Shown: positions 34,745 through 47,194, numbered from the stretch's first letter. The stretch is DNA of 64,000 nucleotides from Dryococelus australis (GCA_029891345.1 CM057000.1:127137338-127201337), one strand, 5' to 3'. A program made the numbers and translations. Notes: generated by a model from the letters alone, not told the origin.

Positions 34745-34798
34745 AAATAAGATCCAAAGCAGGGCTTCCGAAAGTGGCCTGTGAACCGTGAACAGCAC
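34745..34798 (-). mobile_element. MITE family 1, terminal fragment
   Basis: Only about 54 bp of one end is present: AAGCAGGGCTTCCGAAAGTG followed by GTGAACCGTGAACAGC. It sits just downstream of the foldback element, whose insertion region may have replaced the rest. Confidence 0.65.
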
Positions 34799-36008
34799 AA
34801 CTGGTATGCGACCTATGTCCGTCTGAAAGCAGCAAACATAAGGTAATAAAGTTCAAGTATCTCTGTAACCCAGGTATTTTGTAGTGTACGTCGGACTTAA
34901 GGGCTATGGACATTTCTTGGAGTGAGCTAATTCACGAAACTAAAACAGAAATTCAACACGTATTCTTTAATGTAACTGGGCAGGGGGGGGGGGGCAGGTG
35001 GGAAGGCAGATTTATCGACTAGATTGGAATGCTGGTAACAGTCTAAAGTTTTCGATTGGAAAATGGTTAACTTGTTGCCGACAAAAAAATTTAAACCTCT
35101 TAATCAATATAAATGCTCATTGTTAACGAGTTCCAATTAGCCCAATAACTGCTATATTAAAATTGATAAAGTTTGAAGGAAAACATTTTTTATTTAAGAA
35201 ATTTCTTTTTGTTGTAAAGAGTTTGAAGATAAAATCGTATAAATTTTCAAAGAATAACTTTTGCATATGTGCTGATTTTGTGGTTTTTATACGTCTTTAT
35301 ACGTTGATATGTTCAAAGTTCAAAAACCAGTTATGAGTTTATTATTCGAATACCAAATATTGTTTGAACTATTGCCGTTTGTCATGGGTTTTTTTTTTAA
35401 ATTGGATATATCGTAAATTATTTAAATTCCATCGCAATATATTAAGTAATTCAAAATCAGCTATTGATAATATATTTAGTAAATTCCCGAATTTCAAGAT
35501 CTTCGCATCGCCTTTAACGCGCTGGCAAATATTAACGAATTTTGAAAAAATATTAACCTGTCTCTATAAAATGCTACCGAGCTCTTGAGTTTCCCCAATT
35601 CACAAATCCACGTAAAAATTAAACAACTCACAATCTGTCACGAGTCAGATAAGTTGCGACAAGGTATCAAGACGTTCAAGTAAGTGCAATGACACAAAAC
35701 TTAGTAGTATTGTCTCATCTGCATGAAGCCAAGAAGGTTGTGTGGAGTTACGTATTACCAGTCGAGTAAACTATGGAAAATAAAACCCGTATTAAATTGT
35801 AGTATTATGAAACTATCCGCTCGTATGAAATTGTTATCACGTGGGAAATGTTTTTAATATTTAGTGATGTTACAACAGTGGATTAAGCGTCTCATCGTCA
35901 ACGTGATTCGTCTTTGTCGAATTTTAAATTAATTTGAAAGAATTTTCACGGATGTGTAATCAAGATGGAGACTTGCGTTTCGGCTTATTCGCAAACTTTT
36001 TTTTTCAG
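34799..36008. other. AT-rich DNA with poly-G run
   Basis: A run of 11 Gs lies near 34984-34994. No coding frame of note, no repeat ends. Confidence 0.4.
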
Positions 36009-36147
36009 GTATTGGCCACGGGGAGCGCCCTACTCTCTGAAGCTGCACCGTAATCGGTCGGCTACGAAAGCAGGCATGGAAATTGCCACGGAAAATAGGA
36101 GAGGTCCTCGTACCGAATCTGGCATGAAATATGGTTGTACAATGTGA
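36009..36147 (+). CDS. Weak candidate exon after a strong acceptor
   Basis: ACTTTTTTTTTCAG ends at 36008. It is followed by a GC-richer open segment reading YWPRGAPYSLKLHRNRS, then TKAGMEIATENRRGPRTES, to a stop at 36147. The acceptor is textbook-quality, but one acceptor in 64 kb of T-rich DNA is expected by chance. No domain recognised and no partner exon seen. Confidence 0.15.
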
Positions 36148-36542
36148 CAAATGTCATGGCGGGTGTCGTACCAGCTGGTACGATGACCGCTATGACAGAT
36201 CTCGCACAAGATATTACGGAATACGCTATCGTGTTAATATTGCATTCACAAAAATAACACCAGGAAACAGCTATTGAACGCGATCAAGTGTTATTAAAAT
36301 GTTACGTAAATTCTGCGTTTTCCTCTTTAGCGTTACATGATATATATTTATATATAAAGACCTGCAAAATTCGCGTTATTATGCGAGGACATGTTAAACT
36401 TAAAACACATTTCCTACGCCCCTGGTAACTCTGCGCCAATAAATGAACTCTCCACAACCGTGTGCCCCAATCACGTGCAGCTCAATCAGAAAGAGCGAGG
36501 TAACGTCAACGCAGCAGCCAATGGAGAAACAACACAAGCTCG

Positions 36543-36566
36543 AGTGTGTGTGTGTGTATATATATA

Positions 36567-36605
<39 letters not shown>
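36543..36605. repeat. TG microsatellite
   Basis: (TG)n with a short internal (TA)n. It accounts for the Cys/Val-rich frames across this stretch. Confidence 0.95.
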
Positions 36606-36606
<1 letters not shown>

Positions 36607-36821
36607 GTTAAGCTTGACACAAAAAATAACACGAATTTTGCAGATCTCTAGTTACAGGAGTACGTCGACTGTGTCGCTGACGGGACAAAAGAAACGGAAA
36701 ACTCCAAATTTCGTTTTCTCTCAGTCCCTAGGAATAAGAAAGGATTCTGCTGCGTAACATAACTTCTGAGAAAGTCAGTTTTGAAACCCCCTTCAAGCAA
36801 GACAGGCCGTTATTTTCCTAT

Positions 36822-37241
36822 GCGATATTCACGTTAAACTGAGGAATTTTGAAAGCCGTGCTCAAGATGTACTTGTATGTAGGTCGTGTATTCCTTCGCC
36901 ATGTGTAAAATTAACATCGCCATGAGCCTGGCAGTTTTATTCGCTCGTCGGCCAAGTGCAACTGTGATATAATTTGACAAGCAAATATCTTTACTAAACT
37001 ACCCATTCTTTAATTCATATGCATTTGGAAAAGAAGAGAGCAAAGCAAATAACTACATCGTTCACAAATATTTACCGAGCACTTAGAATTCAACGTTGAA
37101 ACATGGAACTAAGGTTCCAACGTTGTTACGAACTATAACGGTTGCATGGCAGCCAGTTTGCATGTTCAAATGTATGAAGGTAGTGGCAGTGACGATTCTG
37201 AAATGTTTATTTCGGAAATTCTCAATGAACCGTGGACGGCA
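36822..37241 (+). mobile_element. MITE family 1, copy 7 (degenerate ends)
   Basis: Left end CGATATTCACGTTAAACTGA, right end GAACCGTGGACGGCATA. The interior matches the family: GAAAGCCGTGCTCAAGATGT, TCGCCATGTGTAAAATTAAC and AACATGGAACTAAGG. More diverged than copies 1, 2 and 8. Confidence 0.75.
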
Positions 37242-38949
37242 TATATATACAATAATATTTTATGTAAATTCTATATAGAGAACAGAGTGACTAATAGCGT
37301 GAACTGACATGACCTGGGACCTTATCAGTGTACATTTTATACTCACTGCATTCTGTTTTTCTTGATTGAATAGCTGAAAGACCGAACTTGTTGAGATTTC
37401 TTCAACGAACGAGAACAAAAATTGCCTCGCTCCATGATTATAATGAAATAAAATAGAACCTGCTAGTCTAAATAGGGCTCAAGATATTAACCTGCTATAA
37501 AATATGTTCATTTGAAATGAAAGTACGGTATTACAATTGCCTTTGCCTTTTTCGCCCTTGTTATTACGATATTATAAATACAGTTCTTTCACATAAGAAA
37601 ATCAAAAGGCATTTCTATACACAACACGAATCATCATGATTCTCTTCTTTTCCTTTTTTTTTAAGTTTACACAATCCTTTAGATATATTTCAAATAAGAA
37701 TACACTTCACTTTAATACTGTATTAATGCAAAGATTTTTTCTTTTCACCTTTTGCCCAATATCTTCGGACAAATCAAAAGTGTCCTTGATTTGTACTGTC
37801 GGCTCTTAAGAATAGTCGCGCCATAGATATCGATGAAATGTTCACCCCGCGTTTTAGTGTATTTTCATCCTGCATCGGCGTCAGAACGTTTTTCAAATGA
37901 GTTCCGCTGTAACTGTGTATACTCGATAAGAGAAACTGCCGTAGGTTTACTGGAAGTGTTTTCGCCGACACTTGTATCGTTTTTATGAAAAATCGAATAC
38001 AATAACTGAAATAAAACGTGTAAATATTTATTTCCACGTTTTCGTATATAAAATTTCAAAATTACTGTGCAACATTTGTAACAAGGCCAACTTATTGAAA
38101 ATATTTTGGCCATTGCGTGAATAATTCCTACTAAGAAGTTAACGAATGGCATCAATTAACTCTACGAATATTAAAACAAAGTATGAAGCCGGAACCGGCA
38201 GTGGCCTAATCCACGAAGTGTAGAATAAGAAGAAGTAGGAATATTAATAAAAACTAAAACCCTCCTTAACGTTTGTTAATCGCTTCATGCATGCAGTTTT
38301 ATGTTAGGCCATGCAGCACCAGATGAGATACTTAGGCGTTTCGGTTATCAAAAGGAAAAATTATTTTGACGTGAATACGTCTTTAAATTTTTAACCATAT
38401 TGGGAGGCAATCCAGAAAATCTGATGATTACGAAATCGGGGGAAATAGTTTGGCATTGCAGCTCCGAATCTATCGTCTACATTCGAAATTCAATTACGCC
38501 ACTCGATTGCCAAAGAATATGTTACGTTGGGCGAGGATTGCGAAGCATTGCGCAGGGCAGAGTGATAAATAAAGGGGGGGGGGGGGGGGCGCAATCATGA
38601 GTTCATTTCGCCATGTCTCGTAAATTCTGCGTAGTATAACATTTCACTAGGAGAAGCTACGACGCTCGTTTAAGTTTCAATCGACAGCTATCGTCGAGAT
38701 CAATCGATTGCGTGTGTATAGACATATGTGTGGCGTGGTTATTGTGAAATTGTATGAGTTTAATGTAAAAAAAAAAATTAAGAAAACTTAACACAATGTC
38801 GACCTATACTCGTCAAAAAGCCAAGTCGGAATACAGAAATTGTATACGGTTGGAAAGAACATCTGAACAGCAATCCAGTGATACCCATAAAACCCCATAT
38901 GATCGAGAGAAGCGGTGTTGGGAACGTAAAAAATACAGGAGTCAGAGTG
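37242..38949. other. AT-rich DNA with a 16-G run
   Basis: A homopolymer of 16 Gs lies at 38574-38589. A short, very basic plus frame (38796-38981, Arg/Ser/Lys/Tyr-rich) runs into the minisatellite and is not a convincing gene. Confidence 0.35.
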
Positions 38950-39235
38950 CGCAATATAGAACGCATACCTCATTTGCGTAAGCGTAGTAAACATACCTTG
39001 AGTAAGAATCTTAACTTTTCACAATATAGAACGTATACCTCATTTGCGTAAGCGTAGTAAACATGCCTTGAGTAAGAATCTTAACTTTTCACAATATAGA
39101 ATGTATACCTCATTTGTGTAATCGTAGTAGGCACATATCGTGTGTAGGGCTGTTAACTATTCGGAATATAAAACGTATATCTCATTTGCACAAGCGTAGT
39201 AAGAACATGTCTTGTGTAAGGCTCTTAACTATTTG
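38950..39235. repeat. 70-72-bp minisatellite, 4 copies
   Basis: Units begin with CAATATAGAACG(C/T)ATACC at 38952, 39022 and 39092, with a more diverged fourth at about 39163. Each contains CTCATTTGCGTAAGCGTAGT and TGAGTAAGAATCTTAACTTT. The first three are nearly identical and the fourth older, so the array grew from the left part. Confidence 0.9.
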
Positions 39236-41344
39236 CGCCAAGTTTTATATACTAACTATCACTTGACATAAACTTTATAATTTGTGGTAAAGTTAATAAT
39301 GGCTTTTCGACCACTTCTTACAAGTTCTACAAATTCTGTAACAACAGTAAATATTTATCTCTTTTTAGTTAATTAATAAATAAATGGTTTGTTAAAAAAT
39401 GTCTTTATAGTTAATATATTTTTTTTCAATTTTTAGTCTCAACTATATTCTTTTTCTTCATTACATATGTAGTCTATTAATACGTTAATTTATACATTTG
39501 TGAGACTAAACATGTGTAGTTAAAGACTGGTGGCCCTTTTCAAACTTTGGGCTGCAACCTGACGAACAGTAATCCATAAACAACAGGTGAGACTGAAAAG
39601 ACTAAAAAAATTAAAGTTAAACATGAGCGGCCCCTTCCACACCTTACAGTCACTCAGTTTCTGAAAGTTATTTACATGCACATTAAAACAAAACAAGCAT
39701 CAACTACTTCACCTTTAAATATGGGTTAATATCATAGTTCCATGTTATTTTTGTGTAAATTTAAAACAAATGTTTTTCTTATGATTTTTGCAACCTTATT
39801 TTTCGTTCTTTTATCTTAAAAACCCCCTTTTTTTTATTTCAAATGAATTTACAGTGGCCCTCGAGAATTTAACCAACACTTTAAGAATTTATAATTTCTT
39901 TCTTCTCATTATTCCTTATGACTTAAATTTTTGTTGTGACCTCCAGATCTAAATCATGATGGGGATACAAAAGGAGTTACTTAATACCTTGTATCTGCGA
40001 CTACAATTTAATTTCGACATCAATCCATGTTACTCGAAATAATTTATTTTGACGAGTCTTTCCGAACACTCATATTCTTATGGGCTGTCCGAAAGTAGAT
40101 AGCCAAATTAGAAATTCATTCACGGTTTATTTCCTGTTTCGCAGCTGAAGATACCCGGCGAGCAACGCTCACGCAGTTAGCATAGTGGCGACCACACAGC
40201 TTGCCCAATAGCCATGGCAACTGCGCCACGGAAGCGAACCGCCCCGAATTACAAACCGGGGGCGTAAATAATTATTTATTTGCCACCACAAATACATAGT
40301 TCCCGACAACGACCAAAAAATAAGAAACAGTTTACTCACCAGCGGGCGGTACGATTAATTACATAATATCAAATATATATTCGGATTAGGTAGGAGAGCA
40401 GAAATAGGCGGAGTAGTTGACTACATATCGAAGATGGCGAAGGAAGCAGCCGTGCTCAGCACCAAAGAATATGAGTGAAAAGACTGTCCAAAGAACATTG
40501 CATAGAAGTGACAAACGCTAAATTATCTCTTCCATAGAACAATCTATGCTGTCATTTTCGAAAGTCAAAATATTATTTATACATTTACCTTTTATCCGTT
40601 TTGTTACCAAATTTTTTATCAAATCATATTATGATTTTAGACAAACATAAATTCACGTTAAAGACACATATTATTTTGCTCTTACTAATGTCTGTAATAA
40701 TAAATAAAGAGGACTCTAGTGGGAAACATTTGAACCATACTATAAAGTACTTCGTAGAGAAGCACAAAAAGGGTTAGACTAACTCGTTAATCTTTATGTG
40801 TCACAGACGTACATATAAGGTAAACACGATGAAATATGAATTTCTTAGTTCTTGTTTTCGATACCTGAAGGAACTATTTAATTAGTAACAATATTTTAAT
40901 AAATCTAAAACTAGATTGAGGAGGGCGAACTTTGCCACAAAAATAATTAATTACTTCGCTCAGAAATTACAGTGAGTTACAAAAATGTATAAAAACCTCG
41001 CTAAAATCCTTAGGGTAAAGTACAAAACTGAATTAATACAAGAGACGTGGCTAACAAATGGCACAATACAAACACCGCCAGTTAAATGGAAGCTTGTAAA
41101 AGCGAGAACGTGCAAAGCCGCCGAGCAGTTCTTCCCGAGAAGGGCGAGTAAACATTGTTTTCATTCGTACGAAATGGAGCAGTTTCTTCGAGCTCATGAG
41201 TTTTGGGCGGCTGCTTCATTTTACTTATACCACCCACTGCCGCGCTTCTGGTCCTCGGGAATGCTGCTCGTAGCTGCGGAACTGCAATAAACGTTCTCTT
41301 TGTGGATCTTTATCAACTCGAAGACAATATCTTCACTATTACTA
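39236..41344. other. AT-rich DNA, no gene recognised
   Basis: A GC-richer patch at 40140-40260 and a 101-codon plus frame at 40985-41290 show no recognisable domain. Confidence 0.35.
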
Positions 41345-41773
41345 TAGTCCATTCACGGTTTCTTCGGCATTCTTGAATCAAACCTTTTAAAAATCTCCCC
41401 CGTGTATGGATTGTTTAGTTATTTCCTAAATACACCATGTTTCACGAGCGTTTTATACTTGTGTTCATAAAAGTTACTTCTTTCCCTGTTAAACTGAAAT
41501 GTTATTCATTTTTATTTATAAATTACAATGCTTAATTTATAAGTATATTTGAATAAAAAAACAGAGAGAAAATATGTATGTTGGTAGCACCTAGTAATAA
41601 ATAGCCCTTATACAAACTACTGTTACACTTAATTGCCCACGAATGGGGTGCGCCGTCCTCTGATGATATTCTCCAGGATTAGTTAAGGTTAGTGTGCACT
41701 ATGTGGAGGAATATTCTTGAAGAAGAACTTTAGCAGGGCTTCAGAAAAGTGTGAAGTAACTGTGAATGAATTA
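41345..41773 (+). mobile_element. MITE family 2, copy 5
   Basis: Starts TAGTCCATTCACGGTTTCTT after TA and ends AACTGTGAATGAATTA next to TA. About 429 bp, with family interior blocks AAATACACCATGTTTCACGA, TATGTTGGTAGCACCTAGTA and GAACTTTAGCAGGGCTTCAG. One of the best-preserved copies. Confidence 0.9.
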
Positions 41774-44649
41774 TAGGCATCATGCGCTTCATGTAACCGA
41801 TCATGATCAGGTTTTTTTTTTTTAAACTAGGTTTCTCTTGACTTTTTTTTTTTTATCTCTCAAGACCTCGCTATTAAGAACCACCCAAATCTCCTCCCTC
41901 ACTTTCCTCTCTTTTTAAAAATCCTTTTACATTCTAAAATTAGTCTTGTTTTAAGACTTGTGTAGCGGTTCCCGAATAGATTATTTTTCCAGAATGTCCT
42001 CGATATTTCAGTTCAAAGTTTCAAATTTGAAATTATATTTCCGGAGTATCATTATTGTATTTGACATCATACGTCTAAGAAGAGGGATTGTATAGAGGTC
42101 AGTTGATCGTTCTAACTCAAGAGCAGACGACTTCTACCTGTATATACGCGATCGTGGTTGGTCAGTATTTAATCCTAGTGTTGTTTGGGGCCAGTTCTGA
42201 ATATATTTATTAATTTTTTCGTCATTACCGATTATCGTATCGCCTGTAAACTTTGAAATTGGTATGCGTACTATTATGAAAGCGCATTAAGAGGAAACGT
42301 TTGCAACAGTCGAACCTGAAGTAGAGTTCAATGTTTGTCTGAGCATGTTCGTTATACTAGAGGTCCTGGTGGGTCATTGGAGTCTTAAATCTAGCAATTT
42401 CAAGGTGCTGATTACTTGAAATAAGTTAGAACGGGAAAGTAAAACACGAATTTATTGCAAACGATGTTAATCATTTCACTTCCATATATTATTTTTTATA
42501 AGAAAAAAAATTTTGTAATTTAAACAGTGTCATAGTTCAAAATCCAGTACAAATATTAACTACATTTGTCAGAACCAGTAAAATATTTTAGCTTCTTCTC
42601 CATCCAAAAATAAATTTATTATCACTACAAAACAAGTCTCGGTTATGCTGATTTTTGACGAGATGTAATTAGATTATTTAATGGTATCACACAAAATTAG
42701 GATATTTTGATTTTATTAAAGATTGTTAATGTTCTTTTCAAAGTACGTAGATAACAATACACCCAGCATTATTTACTTTGTGACTATACAACAAGACAAT
42801 CATTCGCTTTCCAAATCGCCAAGAAACTTTTGCACATACGACAATATTCCTAACAGATTACCAAAACTGATATCTAGTTAGGTTTTTTTTCTACCAAAAC
42901 TGATGCCTAGTTACAGTTTAATTTTTATAGCTGCTGTCAGCGATAGCTTTGATTTGTAACAAAAATATAAATATGAGATCAGTGGCTTTGAAAACAACTC
43001 GGATATTGGACAATTAATTTGTGTTTCTGAAATATCATGGCATAGATTTATTCAAAACGACAGAAAATTATACTACATTCAAATAAGTTGTATTTCTCAT
43101 ATCGAAAACGTAGAAACCCCAAGCATACCTGTTAAATCAGAGGGGAAAAATTTATGTGTCAGGTATTTTATGAAATGTGACTTTTTATGCTGTACTTTAC
43201 AACACCAAAGTTACCCCAAAAGTATTCTAATATATGATCCATCAAAACTTAGTAGCTTTCTTTTTCCAGCTTATTTTGTCCCGCTTTCCCAAATAATAGC
43301 ATAGCGCTCCACCCTTTAGATAATTTATACTCTGACGCGGCCATTGATATGTTAATGAAAGAGGTAGCAGTCCAGAAGTTATTAATGTCCCACGCAGCTA
43401 AATGATATGCGTAAACCAACAATTTATCATTTAATTACAAAGCTGCGGGATATATATTTTAAACTTCTGATTTATTACTCACAACATTATATCGATAATA
43501 AAGTCACATGATTATCATTCTACGTATGATCAAGGGAACATTAAGTTATATAAAATAACTCTCTCAAATTTACATATGTGGCATAGATACGAATTATATG
43601 AGGAACAATTATTCGGTAAAAATTTATGGATGATGTTATTGTTGCTATGTATATAAATTCACGGCGAAGCGTTTTCCATGGCAGTTCTGTCCAAGCTCAA
43701 GTTTTTCAATTGAGAAGCGGGGTTCACCAAGGTTACTGCAGGGGCATTCGAAAACAATCTTCCTTGGCTGAAGTGAGCTAAGTCTTGATTCTTATAAAAC
43801 TGCAGTTCTCCCACTGAAACGTGCACACAGCTTGAACTCGACATCTACACCGTACAAGTCTCGGGAGTATATTAACTCGGAACTTGAAACAAGAAAACTT
43901 TCTATCGGATTATTTTAGAGGACTAAATTGCGTCTTTCATACCCTTCGGTAGCTTAACGATTTCTTTTTGATAACTTGCCAGGTAACCGATGTCCACATG
44001 GCAAAGACCTATGATAAGGTATTTTCAAATACAAATGTGTATTATTAATCTGTGATTACAACAAACACCCAAAGGTTTGAATCGTTTCAAAATCATATCT
44101 CTTCTCCATTACTTTTGACTTTAGAATAGTTGTTACTTGTTAGTGATGTCCTTCCGTCCAAATTTACCAACCCTGCAAAAAAAAATAAAATAAATAAATT
44201 GCTCCTCGTGATCAAATGAAAAGTTGACACGCATCACAAACTACGGTAAAATAACATCCGAGCTGATCTTGTGTTTCGGAATAAACCTTCTCAAATAAAT
44301 AAAACTATTGATTGTAATAGGAACGCAACTTTTTGGTTTTCTTTTCTTCAATTTCACTCTTTAATTATTATCAACCAGCTCTCATTGTTGCTGTCCCTGC
44401 CTGCAGGGAATGAAATACAAACTTATAACTAACTCGTTTTGAAAAATGCCGTTCCTTTAGTGGCATTATTCTGGTACCTCTTAAGTCCTTATATTTACGT
44501 GCGTGAAACTAGCCCATAAATGTTTAAATATGAGAAGCATTTAGATACGTGTTACGATTAAAATTCTTTATTTTTTGTTGTGTCTCAATTAAAACTAAAA
44601 TTAAAAAACTATGATTGCTTATTCAAAATTGTAATATTTTATTAACAGT
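41774..44649. other. AT-rich DNA, no gene recognised
   Basis: A 61-codon minus frame at 43659-43844 lies in a slightly GC-richer patch but carries no recognisable domain. Nothing else stands out. Confidence 0.4.
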
Positions 44650-45086
44650 TATATTCCATTCGCTGTTTCTTTACACATTTGAATCAAACCTTTGTGAAAA
44701 ATTAGCCCACTTACGACGTGCTTGATTGTTTCCTAACAATATTATGTATCACAAGTTTTTTTTTCTATTTGTGTTAATACAAAAAACGTTGTTTTCGGTT
44801 TAATTGAACTTTTACTTATATTCTCTCTATAAATAATATTATTTTCATTTATAATTAATATGATTAGCAATCAGGGAGAAAACAGATGTGTTAGTAATTC
44901 CAAGTAATAAATAGTTCTTATGCAAAATATTATTTTACTGAGTGCGCACGAATGTGGTGCACTGTCCCTTTGGTATAATTTTCTACACTCAGTTAAACTT
45001 CGTTTGGATGACGCGGAGGAATATTCAGGAAGTAGAACTTTAGCAGGGCTTCAGTAAAGTTTGGAAGTAACCGTCAAATGGACATT
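44650..45086 (+). mobile_element. MITE family 2, copy 6
   Basis: Degenerate left end TATTCCATTCGCTGTTTCTT, right end GTAACCGTCAAATGGACATT. The interior is clearly family 2: GTGAAAAATTAGCCCAC, GTAATAAATAGTTCTTATGC and GCACGAATGTGGTGCACTGT. Confidence 0.85.
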
Positions 45087-45117
45087 GTATATCTAATTAT
45101 ATTTGTACTGGCTGCTA

Positions 45118-45537
45118 AAGGCTGTTCACGATAAAGTAAGCAATTTTAAAATCAACTTACAAAATGTCACTGCCTACCCCTGCAAACTATTTTAACGGGT
45201 TCACTGAATAGCATGCGACCGGTAAAGTTGGTAACCATGGATGGAAAGTAGTTACATATATCAAAGTCGAATAAAAAGTGTTAGGTAAACATTTGTGATC
45301 ATTTCAATTATTTATAACGCTTTCTGTTTTTCAAACGCCTCAGCATGTGAATATTAGCAGGTATATAATATGTTAACTTTTTAAATAATTTCACAGGTTC
45401 ACTTGACCGACGCATGAATAAAGTGATGAGGCCCATGGAAATGCTAATTTTACATAAGGCGGAAGAATATACAATGTGTATACAAGTAGATCTTAAGCAG
45501 GGCTATCAAAAGTGTTCACTTTATCGTGAACAGCCTT
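45118..45537 (-). mobile_element. MITE family 1, copy 8
   Basis: AAGGCTGTTCACGATAAAGT at the left, ATCGTGAACAGCCTT at the right, flanked by TA (45116-45117 and 45538-45539). Same orientation and closest relative of copy 2: ATAAAAAGTGTTAGGTAAAC, TTGACCGACGCATGAATAAA and GATCTTAAGCAGGGCTATCA. Confidence 0.92.
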
Positions 45538-45545
45538 TATAAACT

Positions 45546-45694
45546 ACACTGGAAAGAAATATTTTGTGGCGACCACAAGAAAACATTTTGTTGGTATTCA
45601 CCCTGCCAAATTTTTTGTGGTGTACACAAAAAATTTGGCAGGGTGAATACCAACAAAATATTTTTGTGGCCTCCACAAAATATTTTTTCAGTGT
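45546..45694. mobile_element. 149-bp near-perfect hairpin element
   Basis: The whole unit is a palindrome centred at about 45620. The left part ACACTGGAAAGAAATATTTT mirrors the right part ending AAAATATTTTTTCAGTGT. The innermost roughly 35-bp arms, including TTGGTATTCACCCTGCCAAA, are perfectly complementary around a tiny loop. No coding capacity. It fits a minimal foldback MITE, and the arms' near identity suggests recent formation or correction between arms. It starts 8 bp after the MITE at 45118-45537. Confidence 0.85.
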
Positions 45695-46996
45695 AAGACT
45701 CTGAAATATAAAAAGCGATTGTTAGACATTTTCAAGTATGAGGTAATGTATTTATTTTAATTAAGATTCTTTTAAGTGTTCGTTTCAAGAGGCGCGGTGT
45801 GAAGCTGTACGTCACGGGGTGCAGTGCAAACTCAGCTGAACGAGCAGCGATGCTGAAATAGACACCCTTCCCTCCATGGACGAGATATTTCTGGCAGGGC
45901 AGCGCGCTGTGTTCTCCCTCTCGCCTTGCGGGGGTCCATCACGCTTGCCATAGTGTTGACGCGAACATGACGATCCGTTCTGCTGACGACACTCCCCACG
46001 CCACTTCGCTTGCGGTCCTGCGGACTCCACACGTAACACGCCCACAACCCCGCGGGCCGTACGCATACGAGCACTCGACATGCACACGCGCGCGCACCGA
46101 CCATGTACCTCGTTAGTAGAGGGAGTGGGTGCTTTCGGGAGCAGATCGCACCCACCGTCAAATACTTTAGAACATCCCAATTTTCGGAGAAATTCTTATG
46201 AGTTACGTTAAGTACATCAATAAATACGTATTATTGAATTGAAGCAACGGCTACTGCATGTGGAACGTGCTGTATATAATGCCGCGAAATGTGAATCTTT
46301 ACAAAATAGTTTGTTGCAGTATTTCAAAAGAGCAATTATTTTGAAGTTCCGCAATGTCAGGAACATTTTTATATACGGTTTTCCTTACCACAAATAAATC
46401 CGTTACTTTTGGAAACAACATTTCTCTGTTGGAAATTCTGTTGATAACAACGCCCAATTAACTAAAGCTAACAAACTACTGAAAGATACCATCGACATTA
46501 AATATGTCTAGAATATTTATCACTTTACTATGTGTTGATAAGCGAAGTTGTTGTCTTTAAATTACATTTAAGTAATTTCAGAATCTCATCATTTTTAGCC
46601 CAGAAACTGCAAATAAACACTTTAATTAGTTTCAGTAATTTTTTTTCATTTATTTTTGGCATAGTCTAACCATTTTGTAAGTGGACCATATACAAACAAC
46701 GATGCTAATAGTTTTTTCCTTCAGAGAATTTATTGAGTAGTTGGTAAAGAAATGCAACTAATATAACATGTCAGTAAAATCCAGTTCAATCTGAAATATA
46801 TATAATATACATCCATTACAAATATCAATCAAATCTTTTTTATAAAACAATTAGCTGTTTCGACAATGTGATGTAAACATAATCCTTTAATGGGCTCTGA
46901 AATACCAAAACCTGACATGTAATTTTGTATATACCCATACCATCACTGAATGAGTAAAGTATCTGAGTGGCAAAGTGAAACATTCACTAATTTATA
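45695..46996. other. GC- and CpG-rich island at 45790-46110, then AT-rich DNA
   Basis: The island contains CACACGCGCGCGCAC and many CpGs. It hosts two overlapping minus frames of 122 and 109 codons, whose length follows from GC richness. Neither has a recognisable domain. It could be a promoter-type unmethylated region. From 46170 on, only AT-rich DNA. Confidence 0.3.
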
Positions 46997-47185
46997 AATT
47001 GCATTGTACTGTAGAGGGCTTATTAATGTCCCAAGATATGCCTAAAAGCTTATCAGGGGATGGCTTACAAACTAACTTATGACCTAACTTAAACTAACAC
47101 CCATGCCTTACCTGAGATTCGAACCCGAGCCTCTAGCACACCAGACGAGCAGCGCACCAACCGAATATGCCACAGGTGGCCAGCT
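46997..47185 (-). mobile_element. tRNA-derived SINE of a second family
   Basis: On the minus strand it begins GCTGGCCACCTGTGGCATAT, with A-box-like TTGGTGCGCTGC and B box GGTTCGAATCTC, followed by a 3' body ending near AAGCCCTCTACAG. A direct repeat TAATTTATA flanks it on both sides (46988-46996 and 47186-47194), as expected for target-primed insertion. Head and body differ from the SINEs at 15815 and 29906. Confidence 0.75.
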
Positions 47186-47194
47186 TAATTTATA

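Noticed and set aside
36391-36757. Two plus frames of 86 and 104 codons
   Set aside because: Their cores are Cys/Val translations of the (TG)n microsatellite.
38950-39235. Possible CRISPR array
   Set aside because: The units are contiguous 70-72-bp tandem repeats without unique spacers, in a eukaryotic context.
40081-40260. GGGCTGTCCGAAAGTAG as a transposon end
   Set aside because: It resembles some mariner-like termini, but no inverted partner or transposase blocks were found nearby.
45812-46180. 122- and 109-codon overlapping minus-strand frames
   Set aside because: They lie in a GC-rich island where stops are rare, overlap in different phases and show no domain or biased composition typical of protein.
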